A stretch of 64,000 nucleotides of DNA from Trinickia caryophylli (GTDB taxonomy: Bacteria; Pseudomonadota; Gammaproteobacteria; Burkholderiales; Burkholderiaceae). Under the pieces are notes generated by a model. The model was given only the letters and a program-made list of their open reading frames with translations. It was not told where the DNA came from and did no database searches. The stretch is taken from the NCBI RefSeq assembly GCF_034424545.1, contig NZ_CP139970.1, positions 3,906,001 to 3,970,000 on the forward strand, in the 5' to 3' direction. This document shows, piece by piece, positions 50,524 to 62,722 of the stretch. The position numbers and the translations under genes are program-made. Within the stretch, counting starts at the first letter, position 1, and each line of letters opens with the position of its first letter.

Positions 50524-51405
50524 TTATTTCACCGCGCCCATCGTGAGTCCCTGCACGAGCCGGCCCGAGACGAGCAGGGCAAAAACGACCATCGGCAGGA
50601 CGATCAGCGTGCCCGTTGCCATGATCTCCCCCCAGGGCAGCTCGTAGCCGCTCATGTAGCTCGTGGCCGCGACGGGCGAGGTGATGGCGTCGGAGCGGGT
50701 CATGACGAGTGCGTAGAGCAGGTCGTTCCACGAGAAGATGAAGGCAAAGATCGCGGACACGACGATGCCGGGCATGGCGAGCGGCAGGTTGATGCGCCAG
50801 AACACGCGCCAGGGCGAGGCGCCGTCGAGCCGTGCCGCTTCGTCGAGTTCGACCGGGATGTTGCGGAATTGATCGGTGCAGATCCAGACGACGACCGGCA
50901 GCGAGAACGTCAGATAAAGCAGGATCAGCACGATGTGCGTATCGACGAGATCGAGCTTCGTCGCGATGAGGAAGAACGGCACGGCGAGCACGACGGGGCT
51001 TACCATCCGGTTCGAGATGAACCAGAACCAGAGATCCTGCTTGCCGCGAAACTCGTAGCGCGCGAGCGCATAGGCGGCCGGCGTGCCGAGCATGATCGCG
51101 AGCGCGGTTGTGCTGCTCGCGACGATGAGCGAATTGACGAGGCTGCCGAGTACGTCGTGCTGAAAGAGCGCATCGGCGTAATGCGACAGCGTGGGCTCGA
51201 AGATCCAGCGCGGCGGATAGGCGAGCGCGTCGGCCTGATGCTTGAGGCTCGTCGTCACCATCCAATAGAACGGAAACACCGAGGATAGAAAAATCGCGGC
51301 GAGCGCCACGAAGTGGCGTGCGCTCGCGCGCTGCCGCGCCGCGCGGGCGCGGCGCGAGCGGCGGCTGGCATCGCCGTGGGGCTGGCTGGCAAAGGAGGCG
51401 TTCAT
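50524..51405 (-). CDS. Carbohydrate ABC transporter permease 2 (MalG type)
   Basis: A 293-residue permease with about six membrane segments and the EAA loop [20 protein letters not shown]. Its start overlaps the stop of the upstream permease gene by ATGA. The N-terminus is very Arg/Ala-rich before the first membrane segment. It works with the permease, binding protein and ATPase of this cluster in polyol import. Confidence 0.93.
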   Translation of the reverse strand: MNASFASQPHGDASRRSRRARAARQRASARHFVALAAIFLSSVFPFYWMVTTSLKHQADALAYPPRWIFEPTLSHYADALFQHDVLGSLVNSLIVASSTTALAIMLGTPAAYALARYEFRGKQDLWFWFISNRMVSPVVLAVPFFLIATKLDLVDTHIVLILLYLTFSLPVVVWICTDQFRNIPVELDEAARLDGASPWRVFWRINLPLAMPGIVVSAIFAFIFSWNDLLYALVMTRSDAITSPVAATSYMSGYELPWGEIMATGTLIVLPMVVFALLVSGRLVQGLTMGAVK

Positions 51406-52340
51406 GTGGCTTCCCGGTAGACGAATCGGATGTACAGGCGCGAGAGCACGATCGTGAGGATCAGGAGCAGCACGGCCTGGGCCGATGCCATGCCCTGATC
51501 GAAGAGCCGGAAACCGACGCGCTGGATGTAGACGCTGATGAACTCGGTGGACGAGCCGGGGCCGCCGCGCGTCATCGTGAAGACGGCATCGAACATCTTG
51601 AGCATATCGGCCGAGCGCAGGATCAGGATGGCGGTGAGCCCGGGCAGCAGATAGGGGCGCTGCAGATGCCAGAGGATCATCGTCCAACGCGGCGTTTCGA
51701 GCCGCGCGGCTTCCTCGGCTTCCTTGGGCACCATCGCGAGCCCGGCGAGGAAGATGAGCGCGCAAAACGGCGTCCATTGCCACACGTCCATGATCATGAC
51801 CGACACGAACGCGAGCGTGGGGTCGCCGAGCCAGTCGAGCGGCGCCACACCGAAGAACCCGAGCAGATAGTTCGCGACGCCGAATTGCCGGTTGAACACG
51901 AGCCGCCCGATCAGGCCGACCACGGCGTAGGTCGTCGCCATCGGAATGACGAGGCTCACGCGCGCCGCGGCGCGCATCCAGGCGAGCCCCGAGCGATGCA
52001 GCATCAGTGCCGCGAAGAGCCCGAGACCGATCTCGACCGGCAGCGCGAGGCACAGGAAAAGCCCCGTGCGGCCCAGTGCTTCCCAGAACGTCGGATCGGT
52101 CAACGTCGCAACATAGTTGTCCAATCCGACGAACGGCGTGCCCGCCTCGACGTCGGCGAGCTTGTATTGATGAAACGAGTTGTAGACGGCGACAAGCAGC
52201 GGATAGACGCCGATCACGGCGAGCGCGAAGATCGCCGGAAACAGGAACCAGAATGCGGGCGAGCGGGGCAGCAGCCTCGTACGCCGTGCCGCGCGCGCCG
52301 TTGTCGCATCTGTCGTGGGCGGCAGGGTGCCGTTCGGCAT
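51402..52340 (-). CDS. Carbohydrate ABC transporter permease 1 (MalF type)
   Basis: A 312-residue permease with six membrane segments and the EAA loop [20 protein letters not shown]. The ATG at 52340 is chosen because AGGAG stands 4 bases upstream; the ATG at 52361 and the longer open frame to 52574 overlap the binding-protein gene region without support. It lies 35 bp after the binding-protein gene. Confidence 0.92.
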   Translation of the reverse strand: MPNGTLPPTTDATTARAARRTRLLPRSPAFWFLFPAIFALAVIGVYPLLVAVYNSFHQYKLADVEAGTPFVGLDNYVATLTDPTFWEALGRTGLFLCLALPVEIGLGLFAALMLHRSGLAWMRAAARVSLVIPMATTYAVVGLIGRLVFNRQFGVANYLLGFFGVAPLDWLGDPTLAFVSVMIMDVWQWTPFCALIFLAGLAMVPKEAEEAARLETPRWTMILWHLQRPYLLPGLTAILILRSADMLKMFDAVFTMTRGGPGSSTEFISVYIQRVGFRLFDQGMASAQAVLLLILTIVLSRLYIRFVYREAT

Positions 52341-52375
52341 CGCGCTCCTCCGTGATTGCATAGTCGCCTCGCCGC

Positions 52376-53728
52376 TTACTTCAGCAACGGTTTTTTGCCG
52401 TCGTAATAGCCGTCCTTGGAGAGAATCGCCTCCGTTTTGTCGCCGATCGTCTTGGCGCCGTCCTTCACCGACACCTGACCGAGCATCATCTTCGTGCCCC
52501 ATTCGGCGATGATCTCGGAGATCGCGGGCCATTCGGGGAAGCGCGGACGATAGTCGGGCACGCCGCCTTGCCACGATTCGACCATCGGCTTCACGAACGG
52601 ATACCTGTCCTGCACCACCTTATCCTGATAGACGGCCATGCGTGCCGGCACGCCGCCCGCCTCGAGGTAGGGCTTGGCCATCTGCTCGGACGTGATCCAC
52701 TGAATGAAGAGCCACGCGGCCGCCTGCTTCTTCGCGTTCGACTTCGCGTTGACGGCCAGCGAGAATCCGCCGAGCGCGGGCTTGAGGCCCGCCGAGCCGC
52801 GCGGCTCCGTGGCGATGGCCAGGCAATTGCCGATCTTCGATTTCGACGGATCGGTCAGCGTGGGGTAGAACGCGGACCATTCGGTAATCATCGCGACCTG
52901 CCCCTGCGCGAGCGCATTGACGGCTTCGGCGTGATCGAAGTCGACGATGCCGGGCGGCATGTACTTCATGAGCTTTTGCCGGTATTCGAGGCCCGCCTGC
53001 GACTGCGGCGACATCAGGTTCGATTTGAATTTCGCATCGAGCAGCGAGCCGCCGTTCGGCCAGAGCACGCGCATGAAGCTGTCGGCGGACTGCGTTTCGC
53101 CGCGGCGCGACTGCAACGCAAAAGCATATTGATTCTTGTCGGCATGCGTGAGCTTCGGTGCATAGACGTTGAGCAACTCGTCCCACGTCTTCGGCGGCTC
53201 CGTGAAGCCCGCGTCCTTCAGCATGCACTTGTTGTAGAACATGAGCCCCGAGTAGTTGTCGAACGGCAGACCGTAAGTGACGTTGTTCCAGCTACCGAAA
53301 GAATCGAGCAGGATCGGGAAAAAGCCCTTCAGGTTCAGGTTCGGGTCGGCGAGTTTCGGGTCGTCGGTGAACTTCTTGATCGGCACGAGCCACTTGTTGC
53401 TCGCGAATTCGCCGATCCAGACCACGTCGACGAGCACGACGTCCTGCGAGCCTCCGCTCGCGAAGTTGAGCACTTCGCGCTCGCGCGTGTTTTCGTAGGG
53501 AATGGTGTCCCATTTCACCTTGATGCCCGTTTCCTTCTCGAACTGCGGAATCAGCTTGGCCGCCGCCTTGTAGCCGGGGCGGTCGAGGAAGATCGCGTTG
53601 ATCGTGGTGCCCGAGTAGGGTGCCGCCGCTTCCTTGAGGGTCCATGCCATCGCGTTCGCGGCCGCCAGACATGATGCCGCGACGATGGACCACCTCAGAA
53701 CCTTCGCCTGAAAGGCGCGTTTGTTCAT
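52376..53728 (-). CDS. Sugar/polyol ABC transporter substrate-binding protein
   Basis: A 450-residue extracellular solute-binding protein (family 1) with a signal peptide ending near AAANAMAWT. Typical parts are [36 protein letters not shown] and [11 protein letters not shown], then [14 protein letters not shown]. It is the first gene of the minus-strand operon. Relatives bind sorbitol, mannitol or other sugar alcohols; the ligand here is inferred from the dehydrogenases downstream. Confidence 0.93.
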   Translation of the reverse strand: MNKRAFQAKVLRWSIVAASCLAAANAMAWTLKEAAAPYSGTTINAIFLDRPGYKAAAKLIPQFEKETGIKVKWDTIPYENTREREVLNFASGGSQDVVLVDVVWIGEFASNKWLVPIKKFTDDPKLADPNLNLKGFFPILLDSFGSWNNVTYGLPFDNYSGLMFYNKCMLKDAGFTEPPKTWDELLNVYAPKLTHADKNQYAFALQSRRGETQSADSFMRVLWPNGGSLLDAKFKSNLMSPQSQAGLEYRQKLMKYMPPGIVDFDHAEAVNALAQGQVAMITEWSAFYPTLTDPSKSKIGNCLAIATEPRGSAGLKPALGGFSLAVNAKSNAKKQAAAWLFIQWITSEQMAKPYLEAGGVPARMAVYQDKVVQDRYPFVKPMVESWQGGVPDYRPRFPEWPAISEIIAEWGTKMMLGQVSVKDGAKTIGDKTEAILSKDGYYDGKKPLLK

Positions 53729-53867
53729 TGCCTGTCTCCTGGTTTGTTTTGATCGACGGACAGCCCGGACTGCGACCGGGCACCATCGTTTCGACGTACC
53801 GCCGGCCTACGAGGCACCTGACGGCGTTCCGCTCGGGCACTGCTGAACCGCTACCGTTTCACTTGTA

Positions 53868-53884
53868 ATTTGTATTTTACAAAT
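53868..53884. promoter_or_regulatory. Inverted repeat between divergent transporter genes (SorC operator candidate)
   Basis: ATTTGTA-ttt-TACAAAT is a perfect 7-bp inverted repeat within an AT-rich patch between the binding-protein gene and the ATPase gene. A further TTGTA half-site lies just upstream. It could control both directions. Confidence 0.5.
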
Positions 53885-53977
53885 GTATATTGGCACCCAC
53901 ACTGGTTGTCAAGAAGAAATTGAAATTGAGGAGTCCTACCGAGTGGGTGCGTGCCCCGCTCAGACAGGAGACATTGC

Positions 53978-55099
<1,122 letters not shown>

Positions 55100-55175
55100 A
55101 GCGCCACCGGGCGGGTTGGGCGCGATCGCGAGCGGCCGGGCACCGTGGCCTCGAGTTCCGCCGCCCGGCATGGCC

Positions 55176-55631
55176 TTATAGTTCGGTGTCCTTGTAATAG
55201 GCATCGGCCTTGATCACTTCCACGCCGCGCCAGCCCCAATAGACGCGATGGCGCTTGATCAGGCCGTTCTCGATTTCCATCGTCTCGATGAAGTCCATTT
55301 GCTCGCCGTCGGGCGTAGCGCGCGGATATTCCCAGACCAGCGTCGAGCCGTCCGTGAAGTAGCCCCTGCGATAGAACGTGCGCTTGCGGGGCTTGCGCGG
55401 CGCGGCTTTTTCGAGCACTTCGCGGATCGCGTCGCGCCCTTGCACGACCCCCTTCGCCGTGCCGAGGATATAGGGGACGAGCGGGCTTTCGAGTATGGCG
55501 TCGGGCGCATAGAGTTCGATCATCGCATCGAGATCGTCGTTGGACCACGTGCGGTCCCATTCGCGATAGATGCGTTCCACCGCCTGAGCCTTGTCGGGCG
55601 GCACTGTTTGCGAGCCGAGGTTCTCGGTCAT
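55176..55631 (-). CDS. SnoaL-like/NTF2-fold protein
   Basis: A 151-residue protein with the NTF2-like pattern (VERIYREWDRTWSNDDLDAM, IELYAPDAILESPL, GRDAIREVLEKA, then YWGWRGVEVIKADAYYKD). Such proteins include isomerases, hydratases and nonenzymatic binders; the substrate is unknown. GGAGGA lies just before the ATG. It is convergent with the ATPase gene. Confidence 0.85.
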   Translation of the reverse strand: MTENLGSQTVPPDKAQAVERIYREWDRTWSNDDLDAMIELYAPDAILESPLVPYILGTAKGVVQGRDAIREVLEKAAPRKPRKRTFYRRGYFTDGSTLVWEYPRATPDGEQMDFIETMEIENGLIKRHRVYWGWRGVEVIKADAYYKDTEL

Positions 55632-55852
55632 TGGGTCCTCCTTCGGGATCTTTCATTTCCCATTCATCAGGCTGCATGCGCTTTGTGCGCGGCCGTACCT
55701 GACCAGCAAGGGTTGTTCCCTCCGAAAGCCGGCCCAGGTTGCGAAAACGCCGGTTTGTGATCGGTAACGCGCGTAGTTTCCGCCACCGGCGGACCAGGCT
55801 CGCGAGGTGCGGCCGCCGAGTCGTCACGCAAGGCCCGCGCCAGGGGGGAAAC

Positions 55853-56149
55853 ATGACCAACGCGTTCGATCTTTGGTTCATCGCGGCGATGAGCCGCCTT
55901 TCGGCGCATGCGCCGTGGATGACCCATGCAGTCGAATCGCTCGCCGAGATATACCTCTTCAAGGGGCCGGTGCTCGTGGCGTTGCTCGTTCGCATTCATG
56001 CTGAGCTTCGCACTCGCGACGCAGTTCGACGAGTTCCGCGTGCTGGCCCACGTGCTCGGTGCACGCGTGGGTTGGAATTGAGTGCATCGACGGAGCGCGT
56101 CGCAGTGCATCGCGCGGCGCAGCCGATCAAAGCCATCCGGTTTTCTTGA
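55853..56149 (+). pseudogene. Truncated PAP2-like membrane phosphatase fragment
   Basis: The frame starts like PAP2/undecaprenyl-diphosphatase-type proteins (MTNAFDLWFIAAMSRLSAHA, EIYLFKGPVLVALL) but turns after about 50 residues into Arg-rich sequence. In another frame 55995-56081 reads FMLSFALATQFDEFRVLAHV and ends VGWN, the apparent end of an unrelated protein. The locus is therefore a fusion of two gene ends by deletion. Its 3' end overlaps corA on the other strand. Confidence 0.5.
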
Positions 56150-57098
56150 GCTTGCGATAGAGCCACACGCAGCCGCCCACGGTGATCGCGAGGGTGACAG
56201 GGTAGCCCCATGCCAACTTGAGCTCGGGCATGTTCTGGAAGTTCATCCCATAGAGGCTGAAGACCACCGTGGGCACGGCAAGCACGGCGCCCCAGCCGGC
56301 CAATTGCTTGACGATGTCGTTTTGCCGGACCGAAACGAGCGCGAGGTTCACGTGCATGGCGTTCGTCAACATCTCGCGCAGGTCGTCGGACGAGGTGATG
56401 ACGCGATGCGCGTGGTCTTGCACGTCGCGCAGATAGGCGCGCAGCTCCTTCGGAATGATCTCTTCGTGGAAGCGGACCAGCTGATTGCAGATCTCCTCCA
56501 CGGGCATGGCCGCGCTGCGCAGCTCCATGAGGCTGCGGCGCAACTCGTAGCTCTCCTGCATCGCCGCGAGATCGAAGTCGGCCTTGAACATCTCGCTTTC
56601 GAGGCGGTCGAATTGCGCCTCGTAGCTGCTCATGATCGGCTGGTAGTTGTCGACCACGAAGTCGAGCACCGAATAGAGTGCGAACCCCGGGCCCTTCGCG
56701 AGCAAAGCGGGATTTTGTTCGACGCGCGCGCGCACCTCCTTGTAGCTCGACGAGGCGCCGTGCCGCACCGTCACGAGAAAGTTGCGCCCGACGAAAAGGT
56801 GTGTTTCGCCATATTGAACTTCGCCGTCGACGAGCTGTACGGTCTTGACGACGATGAAGAGCGATTCGCCATAGACCTCGAGCTTCGGCCGCTGATGCGC
56901 CTTGAGCGCGTCCTCGATCGCAAGGTCGTGCAGGTGAAACTCCTCCTGCACTTTGCGCAACAGCGTTTCGTCGGGATGCCGCAGGCCCACCCATACGAAC
57001 GTATTCGGCTCGTTCACGACATCGCTGATCTCGTCGATGTCGATGTCGCGCAGACGCTTGCCCGCCTGATAGATCACGCTGTTGACGACCATATCCAT
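56127..57098 (-). CDS. corA: Magnesium/cobalt transporter CorA
   Basis: A 323-residue protein with a large cytoplasmic N-terminal domain and two C-terminal membrane helices. The selectivity motif YGMNF stands at the end of the first helix (VFSLYGMNFQNMPEL). The length is normal for CorA. It has its own transcription unit, divergent from the kdp operon. Confidence 0.95.
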   Translation of the reverse strand: MDMVVNSVIYQAGKRLRDIDIDEISDVVNEPNTFVWVGLRHPDETLLRKVQEEFHLHDLAIEDALKAHQRPKLEVYGESLFIVVKTVQLVDGEVQYGETHLFVGRNFLVTVRHGASSSYKEVRARVEQNPALLAKGPGFALYSVLDFVVDNYQPIMSSYEAQFDRLESEMFKADFDLAAMQESYELRRSLMELRSAAMPVEEICNQLVRFHEEIIPKELRAYLRDVQDHAHRVITSSDDLREMLTNAMHVNLALVSVRQNDIVKQLAGWGAVLAVPTVVFSLYGMNFQNMPELKLAWGYPVTLAITVGGCVWLYRKLKKTGWL

Positions 57099-57160
57099 TT
57101 TTTATTTCCTCGCTAACGGTGTTTCGCCGGCGCGGCGCATACCGCCGTGCGCGAAGGCGT

Positions 57161-57179
57161 ATTTTTACGCGATTTTTAC
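57161..57179 (+). promoter_or_regulatory. KdpE-like direct repeat upstream of kdp
   Basis: ATTTTTAC-gcg-ATTTTTAC is a direct repeat with 11-bp period, about 85 bases before the first small ORF. T-rich direct repeats of this spacing are bound by KdpE-type response regulators. No kdpDE genes lie in the window. Confidence 0.55.
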
Positions 57180-57262
57180 GGCAGCCGCACGACTCTTGTC
57201 GCGGCCTTTATCCGCGCGGCCATACGCTTCACGCTGTCCTGATCTGCTAGGAGAGCAAAGCA

Positions 57263-57370
57263 ATGGATTTCGTTTATCTCGCCGGTATCGCCGTGTTTTG
57301 CGGCGCCTGCCTGGCGCTTGCCGCGGGCTGCGAGAAACTGAGCGGCCGCCAGCCGGGAGGCCGCCCATGA
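57263..57370 (+). CDS. Small membrane protein preceding kdpF
   Basis: A 35-residue protein (starting MDFVYLAGIAVFCGACLALA) with one membrane segment and a polar tail. Its ribosome site is GGAGAG and its stop overlaps the kdpF start by ATGA. Similar short membrane ORFs occur before kdpF in other proteobacteria, with unknown function. Two Cys residues in the membrane segment and one just after it stand out. Confidence 0.65.
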   Translation: MDFVYLAGIAVFCGACLALAAGCEKLSGRQPGGRP

Positions 57371-57462
57371 CGCCCTGGATGGTCTGGCTCGCCGGGGGGG
57401 CCACGGCGCTCGTGCTCGTCTATCTCGTGTACGCGCTGCTGCGGGCGGAGGACCTCGAATGA
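57367..57462 (+). CDS. kdpF: KdpF, small subunit of potassium-transporting ATPase
   Basis: A 31-residue single-span protein (MTPWMVWLAGGATALVLVYL, then [11 protein letters not shown]) with the KdpF-type end. It overlaps kdpA by ATGA. KdpF stabilises the KdpABC complex in the membrane. Confidence 0.85.
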   Translation: MTPWMVWLAGGATALVLVYLVYALLRAEDLE

Positions 57463-59267
57463 ATACCGGCAACGTCTTTCAACTCGTGCTTTTCATCGTC
57501 GTGCTGATTGCCGTGGCGATTCCGCTTGGCCGATATATGGCGGGCGTACTGGACGGTTCGTCGCTCGCCGTGCGCAAGCTCGGCAGGCCGCTCGAGGCCG
57601 CGCTCTACAAGCTGGCCGGCGTGGACCCGCGCGAACAGATGTCGTGGCGCCGCTATGCGGTGGCCGTGCTGTTGTTCAACGGCCTGGGCGCGCTGGCCGT
57701 CTATGCGCTGCTGCGGCTGCAGCAATGGCTGCCGGCCAATCCGCAGGCATTGGGCCCCATGACGCCCGATGGCGCGTTCAACACGGCCGTCAGCTTCGCT
57801 ACGAACACGAACTGGCAGGACTACTCGCCGGAGGCGACCGTCAGCTATCTGACGCAGATGGCGGGGCTCGGCGTGCAGAACTTCATGTCGGCGGCCACGG
57901 GGATTGCCGTGGCGGTGGCGCTGATTCGCGGGTTCGCGCGGCATAACGCTGAGACGATCGGCAATTTCTGGGTCGATCTCACACGCATTACGCTTTATAT
58001 CCTCGCGCCGCTTTCGTTCGTGATCGCTATCGTGCTCGTTGGGCAGGGCGCGATTCAGAACTTCGAGCCGTATCAGCAGGTGTCGACGCTGCAGACGACG
58101 ACATACCAGGCGCCGAAGACCGACGCGCAGGGCAATCCCGTGAAGGACGCGAAGGGCAACCCGGTCATGCAGGACCTGAAGGCCGACAGCCAGACGATCG
58201 CGATGGGGCCGCTCGCCTCGCAGGAAGCGATCAAGATGCTCGGCACGAACGGGGGCGGATTCTTCAATGCGAATTCCGCCCACCCTTACGAAAACCCGAC
58301 GCCGCTTTCGAATTTCATTCAGATGGTGGCGATGCTCGCCATCGGCGCGGCGCTGTGTGTCGTGTTCGGCACGATGGTGGGCGACAAACGCCAGGGCTAT
58401 GCGCTGCTGGCTGCCATGACGATCGCATTTGCGGCGGCGTGCGCGAGCGAGATCTCCGCCGAGCAGGCCGGCAACCCGCTTTTCGCCGCGCGCCACGTCG
58501 ATCAGGCCGCCTCGGCGCTGCAGGCGGGCGGCAACCAGGAAGGCAAGGAAGTGCGCTTCGGCGTGGCCGGTTCGGCGATCTTCACGGTGGCGACGACGTC
58601 GGCTTCGTGCGGCGCCGTCAACAACATGCACGATTCGCTCACGCCGATGGGCGGCTTCGTTCCGCTCATCATGATGCAACTGGGCGAAGTGATCTTCGGC
58701 GGCGTTGGATCCGGGCTATACGGCATGCTCGTCTTCGCGCTGCTCGGCGTGTTCATTGCGGGTCTCATGATCGGCCGCACGCCCGAATACGTGGGCAAGA
58801 AAATCGAGTCGTACGAGATGAAGATGGTGGCGGTTGCCATTCTCGTGATGCCGCTGCTGGTGCTGGTCGGCACGTCCATCGGCGTGCTCTCGCCGCTCGG
58901 CAAGGCCGGCATCCTGAATCCTGGCGCGCACGGTTTCTCCGAGATCCTTTACGCGTTCACCTCCGCCGCGAACAACAATGGCAGCGCGTTTGCCGGCCTC
59001 ACGGTCAACACGCCGTTCTACAACGTGCTGCTCGCGGTGGCGATGTGGCTTGGCCGGTTCGTGCCGATCGTCGCCGTGCTTGCCATCGCTGGCTCGCTTG
59101 CCGCCAAGAAGCGGATTGCCGTGACCGAAGGCACGCTGCCGACGCACGGGCCGCTTTTCGTCGTGCTGCTGCTCGGCGCGGTCGTGCTGATCGGCGCGCT
59201 GACGTTCGTGCCGGCATTGGCGCTCGGCCCCGTGGCCGAGCAACTGGCGATGCTGGCCGGTCATTGA
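57459..59267 (+). CDS. kdpA: Potassium-transporting ATPase subunit KdpA
   Basis: A 602-residue channel-like subunit of normal length with KdpA signatures: [54 protein letters not shown] and [17 protein letters not shown] (selectivity loops). It binds and passes K+ to the KdpB pump. There are 16 bp to kdpB. Confidence 0.97.
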   Translation: MNTGNVFQLVLFIVVLIAVAIPLGRYMAGVLDGSSLAVRKLGRPLEAALYKLAGVDPREQMSWRRYAVAVLLFNGLGALAVYALLRLQQWLPANPQALGPMTPDGAFNTAVSFATNTNWQDYSPEATVSYLTQMAGLGVQNFMSAATGIAVAVALIRGFARHNAETIGNFWVDLTRITLYILAPLSFVIAIVLVGQGAIQNFEPYQQVSTLQTTTYQAPKTDAQGNPVKDAKGNPVMQDLKADSQTIAMGPLASQEAIKMLGTNGGGFFNANSAHPYENPTPLSNFIQMVAMLAIGAALCVVFGTMVGDKRQGYALLAAMTIAFAAACASEISAEQAGNPLFAARHVDQAASALQAGGNQEGKEVRFGVAGSAIFTVATTSASCGAVNNMHDSLTPMGGFVPLIMMQLGEVIFGGVGSGLYGMLVFALLGVFIAGLMIGRTPEYVGKKIESYEMKMVAVAILVMPLLVLVGTSIGVLSPLGKAGILNPGAHGFSEILYAFTSAANNNGSAFAGLTVNTPFYNVLLAVAMWLGRFVPIVAVLAIAGSLAAKKRIAVTEGTLPTHGPLFVVLLLGAVVLIGALTFVPALALGPVAEQLAMLAGH

Positions 59268-59283
59268 ATCAATAGAGGAAAGC

Positions 59284-61431
59284 ATGACAACGTCCCACAC
59301 CACGCCGGCGCATTGCCACGATAACGCGGGGCAGGCGCGTACCGCGGCGCGCGCGATGTTCGATCCGGCGCTCTTGAAGCCGGCTGTCGTCGACGCGTTC
59401 CGCAAGCTCTCGCCGCGCACGCAGTTGCGCAACCCGGTGATGTTTTGCGTCTACGTCGGCAGCATGCTCGCGACGATCCTCTGGATCGCGGCGCTCGTCG
59501 GCCAGGCCGAGGCACCGGCAGGATTCATCCTGGCCATTGCGCTGTGGCTCTGGTTCACGGTGCTCTTCGCCAACTTTGCCGAGGCGCTCGCGGAAGGGCG
59601 CTCGAAGGCGCAGGCTGCTTCCTTGCGCAACGCCAAGCACAACGTCATGGCGAAAAAGCTCGGCGAGCCGCATCCGAAATCGCCGGTGCGAATGACAACG
59701 TCCACCGAGCTGCGCCGTGGCGACATCGTGCTCGTGGAGGCGGGCGACACGATTCCCGCGGACGGCGAGGTCGTCGAGGGCATCGCCTCGGTCGACGAAT
59801 CGGCGATCACGGGCGAATCGGCACCTGTGATCCGCGAGTCGGGCGGCGATTTTTCGTCGGTGACGGGCGGCACGCGCGTGCTGTCGGACTGGATCGTCGT
59901 GCGCGTGAGTGTGAACCCCGGGGAAGCCTTTCTCGACCGCATGATCGCCATGGTCGAGGGCGCTAAGCGGCAAAAGACGCCGAACGAAATCGCGTTGACG
60001 ATCCTGCTCGTGGCGCTGACGCTCGTGCTGCTGTTTGCCACGGCCACGCTGCTGCCGTTCTCGATCTTCTCGGTCGAAGCGGCGAAAGCGGGCCACGTCG
60101 TGACGATCACCGCCCTCGTGGCACTGCTCGTGTGCCTCATTCCGACGACGATCGGCGGGTTGCTGTCGGCCATCGGCGTGGCCGGCATGAGCCGCATGAT
60201 GCAGGCGAACGTGATCGCCACCTCGGGCCGCGCGGTGGAGGCCGCGGGCGATGTGGACGTGCTGCTGCTCGACAAGACGGGCACGATCACGCTCGGCAAT
60301 CGGCAGGCGTCGCTGTTCGTGCCGGCACCCGGCGTGACCGAGCAGGCGCTCGCGGACGCGGCGCAGCTTGCATCGCTCGCCGACGAAACGCCGGAAGGCC
60401 GCAGCATCGTCGTGCTGGCCAAGCAGCGCTTCAATATTCGCGAGCGCGACATGGCGAACCTGCATGCGACGTTCATCGGCTTTACGGCCCAGACGCGGAT
60501 GAGCGGCGTCGATTTACCGAACCGGGAGATCCGCAAGGGCGCCGCCGATGCCGTGAAAAAGTATGTCGAAGCCCATCAGGGGCATTTCCCGCCGGACGCG
60601 CAAAAGGCCGTGGACGATGTGGCCCGACGTGGCAGCACGCCGCTCGTCGTGGCCGAGCGCATGCTCGCGCAGGGAGGCGAAAGCGGCGCGGCGCGTGTGC
60701 TCGGCGTGATCGAGCTGAAGGATATCGTCAAGGGCGGGATCAAGGAGCGTTTTGCCGAACTGCGCAAGATGGGCATCAAGACCGTCATGGTGACTGGGGA
60801 CAACCGGCTAACCGCCGCGGCCATCGCGGCGGAGGCAGGCGTTGACGACTTCCTGGCGGAGGCCACGCCCGAGACGAAGCTCGCGACCATCCGTGCGCAC
60901 CAGGGAGAAGGCCGGCTCGTGGCGATGACGGGTGACGGCACCAACGATGCGCCCGCGCTCGCGCAGGCCGACGTGGCCGTGGCGATGAATACGGGCACCC
61001 AGGCCGCGAAGGAAGCGGGCAACATGGTGGATCTCGATTCGAATCCGACGAAACTGATCGAGATCGTCGAGATCGGCAAGCAGATGCTGATGACGCGCGG
61101 CGCATTGACGACGTTTTCGATCGCCAATGACATCGCCAAGTATTTCGCCATCATTCCGGCCGCATTCGCGACGACTTATCCGCAACTGCGCGTGCTCGAC
61201 ATCATGCATTTGAGTTCGCCGGCCTCCGCCATTCTCTCCGCAGTGGTCTTCAACGCGCTCATCATCGTTTTCCTGATTCCGCTTGCATTGAGGGGCGTTA
61301 AATATCGCGCGTTGGGTGCGGCGTCGCTATTGCGGCGCAACCTGCTGATCTACGGCCTTGGGGGCATCGTGCTTCCGTTTCCGTTCATCAAGCTGATCGA
61401 TATGGTCATCGCTGCGATGGGATGGGCGTGA
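59284..61431 (+). CDS. kdpB: Potassium-transporting P-type ATPase subunit KdpB
   Basis: A 715-residue P-type ATPase: TGES actuator motif in [12 protein letters not shown], phosphorylation site [13 protein letters not shown] (Asp near residue 330), nucleotide-domain [11 protein letters not shown] and hinge [21 protein letters not shown]. The N-terminus is about 25 residues longer than E. coli KdpB and His-rich at the start. It drives K+ uptake with KdpA and KdpC. Confidence 0.97.
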   Translation: MTTSHTTPAHCHDNAGQARTAARAMFDPALLKPAVVDAFRKLSPRTQLRNPVMFCVYVGSMLATILWIAALVGQAEAPAGFILAIALWLWFTVLFANFAEALAEGRSKAQAASLRNAKHNVMAKKLGEPHPKSPVRMTTSTELRRGDIVLVEAGDTIPADGEVVEGIASVDESAITGESAPVIRESGGDFSSVTGGTRVLSDWIVVRVSVNPGEAFLDRMIAMVEGAKRQKTPNEIALTILLVALTLVLLFATATLLPFSIFSVEAAKAGHVVTITALVALLVCLIPTTIGGLLSAIGVAGMSRMMQANVIATSGRAVEAAGDVDVLLLDKTGTITLGNRQASLFVPAPGVTEQALADAAQLASLADETPEGRSIVVLAKQRFNIRERDMANLHATFIGFTAQTRMSGVDLPNREIRKGAADAVKKYVEAHQGHFPPDAQKAVDDVARRGSTPLVVAERMLAQGGESGAARVLGVIELKDIVKGGIKERFAELRKMGIKTVMVTGDNRLTAAAIAAEAGVDDFLAEATPETKLATIRAHQGEGRLVAMTGDGTNDAPALAQADVAVAMNTGTQAAKEAGNMVDLDSNPTKLIEIVEIGKQMLMTRGALTTFSIANDIAKYFAIIPAAFATTYPQLRVLDIMHLSSPASAILSAVVFNALIIVFLIPLALRGVKYRALGAASLLRRNLLIYGLGGIVLPFPFIKLIDMVIAAMGWA

Positions 61432-61483
61432 GGACGCGCATTGCATTTCGACGATTCCGGACAACTCGCATACCTGAAAGATC

Positions 61484-62065
61484 ATGAAAAACCTTTTACG
61501 CCCGGCATTGGTTCTCTTTGCTGTATTGACGGCCATCACGGGCATCGTCTACCCGGTGGCGGTGACCGCGGTCGGTCAAGCCGTATTTCCGAACGAAGCG
61601 AACGGAAGTCTTCTGATGAAAGACGGCAAGCCGGTGGGCTCGGCGCTGCTCGGGCAGCAGTTCGATGCGGCCTATTATTTCTGGGGACGGCTCTCGGCCA
61701 CGTCGCCGAATCCGTATAACGCGCAAAGCTCGGGCGGCTCGAATCTCGGCCCGACGAATCCGGCGCTCGCCGACGCGGTTCAGGCGCGTATCGCTGCACT
61801 GCGCGCCGCCGACCCCGGCAACACCGCGCCGGTGCCGGTGGACCTCGTGACGAGTTCGGCGAGCGGGCTCGATCCCGATATTTCGCCGGCTGCGGCAGCG
61901 TATCAGGCGGGGCGCGTCGCCCAAGCGAGGGGGCTGTCGCGCGACCAGGTGACGACGCTGATCGCGCAACAGACCACAGGGCGGCAGTGGGGCGTTTTCG
62001 GCGAGCCGCGCGTGAATGTGCTGAAGCTGAACCTCGCGCTGGACGCGATCAAGCCCGTGCATTGA
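61484..62065 (+). CDS. kdpC: Potassium-transporting ATPase subunit KdpC
   Basis: A 193-residue protein with one N-terminal membrane helix and the KdpC periplasmic domain ([63 protein letters not shown]). It is the last kdp gene here. In related bacteria kdpDE usually follows; here about 185 bp without a clear gene follow, then copper genes on the other strand. Confidence 0.96.
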   Translation: MKNLLRPALVLFAVLTAITGIVYPVAVTAVGQAVFPNEANGSLLMKDGKPVGSALLGQQFDAAYYFWGRLSATSPNPYNAQSSGGSNLGPTNPALADAVQARIAALRAADPGNTAPVPVDLVTSSASGLDPDISPAAAAYQAGRVAQARGLSRDQVTTLIAQQTTGRQWGVFGEPRVNVLKLNLALDAIKPVH

Positions 62066-62250
62066 GAAAGAGGCCGAAGCTTTCCATCCCCATGAGCGAG
62101 ATCCGCCATGAAGGTATTGATCCCGATGCTGGCTGAGAACCTCCAAATGCGTGTTCGGGCCACCCGAGCGGACCGTCGCCGACTACGCGGCGAACGGCGA
62201 GTCGATTGACCCGGTGCGCGTGAAAGCGCCTGGGCGCAAGCAGCGGTCAC
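62066..62250. other. Short gene-free stretch where kdpD would be expected
   Basis: An ATG at 62108 opens only about 34 codons. Downstream, GGGCCACCCGAGCGGACCG and following bases read as a protein end (PERTVADYAANGESIDPVRV), which may be a gene remnant. I see no kdpD or kdpE sequence. Confidence 0.4.
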
Positions 62251-62592
62251 TTACTGCTTGTGCAGCTTCGTGACAGTCAACGCGCCGTTCACTTCCTCGG
62301 CGACGAAATCGATCGTGTCTCCCGGCTTCACTTGCGAAAGCATGGCGGGGTCCTTGACCTTGAACACCATCGTCATGGCGCCCATGCCAAGGTTTTCGAG
62401 CGGACCGTGCTTGATCGTTATCTTGCCGGAGGACGCGTCGACCTTCTTGACTTCACCATGGGACATGGCGTCTTTCGCCATATCCGCGTGCTGCATGCCG
62501 GCCATGTCTGCCGCGTCGCCGGCTGCAAAAGCGGGTGCCGAAAGGGCGAATGCGCACCCGAGCGCTATCGAAACGAGTCCTTGTCGAATCAT
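62251..62592 (-). CDS. CusF-like periplasmic copper-binding protein
   Basis: A 113-residue protein with a signal peptide (SIALGCAFALSAPAFA), a Met/His-rich linker (DMAGMQHADMAKDAMSHG) and a CusF-type beta-barrel (KKVDASSGKITIKHGPLENL, MGAMTMVFKV). The conserved His and Met residues bind Cu(I)/Ag(I). The ATG at 62592 is chosen because GGAG lies 6 bases upstream; ATGs at 62595 and 62604 are alternatives. It lies 130 bp after the multicopper oxidase gene in the same direction. Confidence 0.9.
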   Translation of the reverse strand: MIRQGLVSIALGCAFALSAPAFAAGDAADMAGMQHADMAKDAMSHGEVKKVDASSGKITIKHGPLENLGMGAMTMVFKVKDPAMLSQVKPGDTIDFVAEEVNGALTVTKLHKQ

Positions 62593-62722
62593 CATCTTCT
62601 CCATCGTCAACGGTTGAAACGAAACAGTCGAAATCGTGCGGACGACCGCTGCGCTCGACCGGGCGGCAACGGCATCGAGGTGGCCCCACCGGCATACGTG
62701 GCGGCATACCGGTCGGCGGCGA

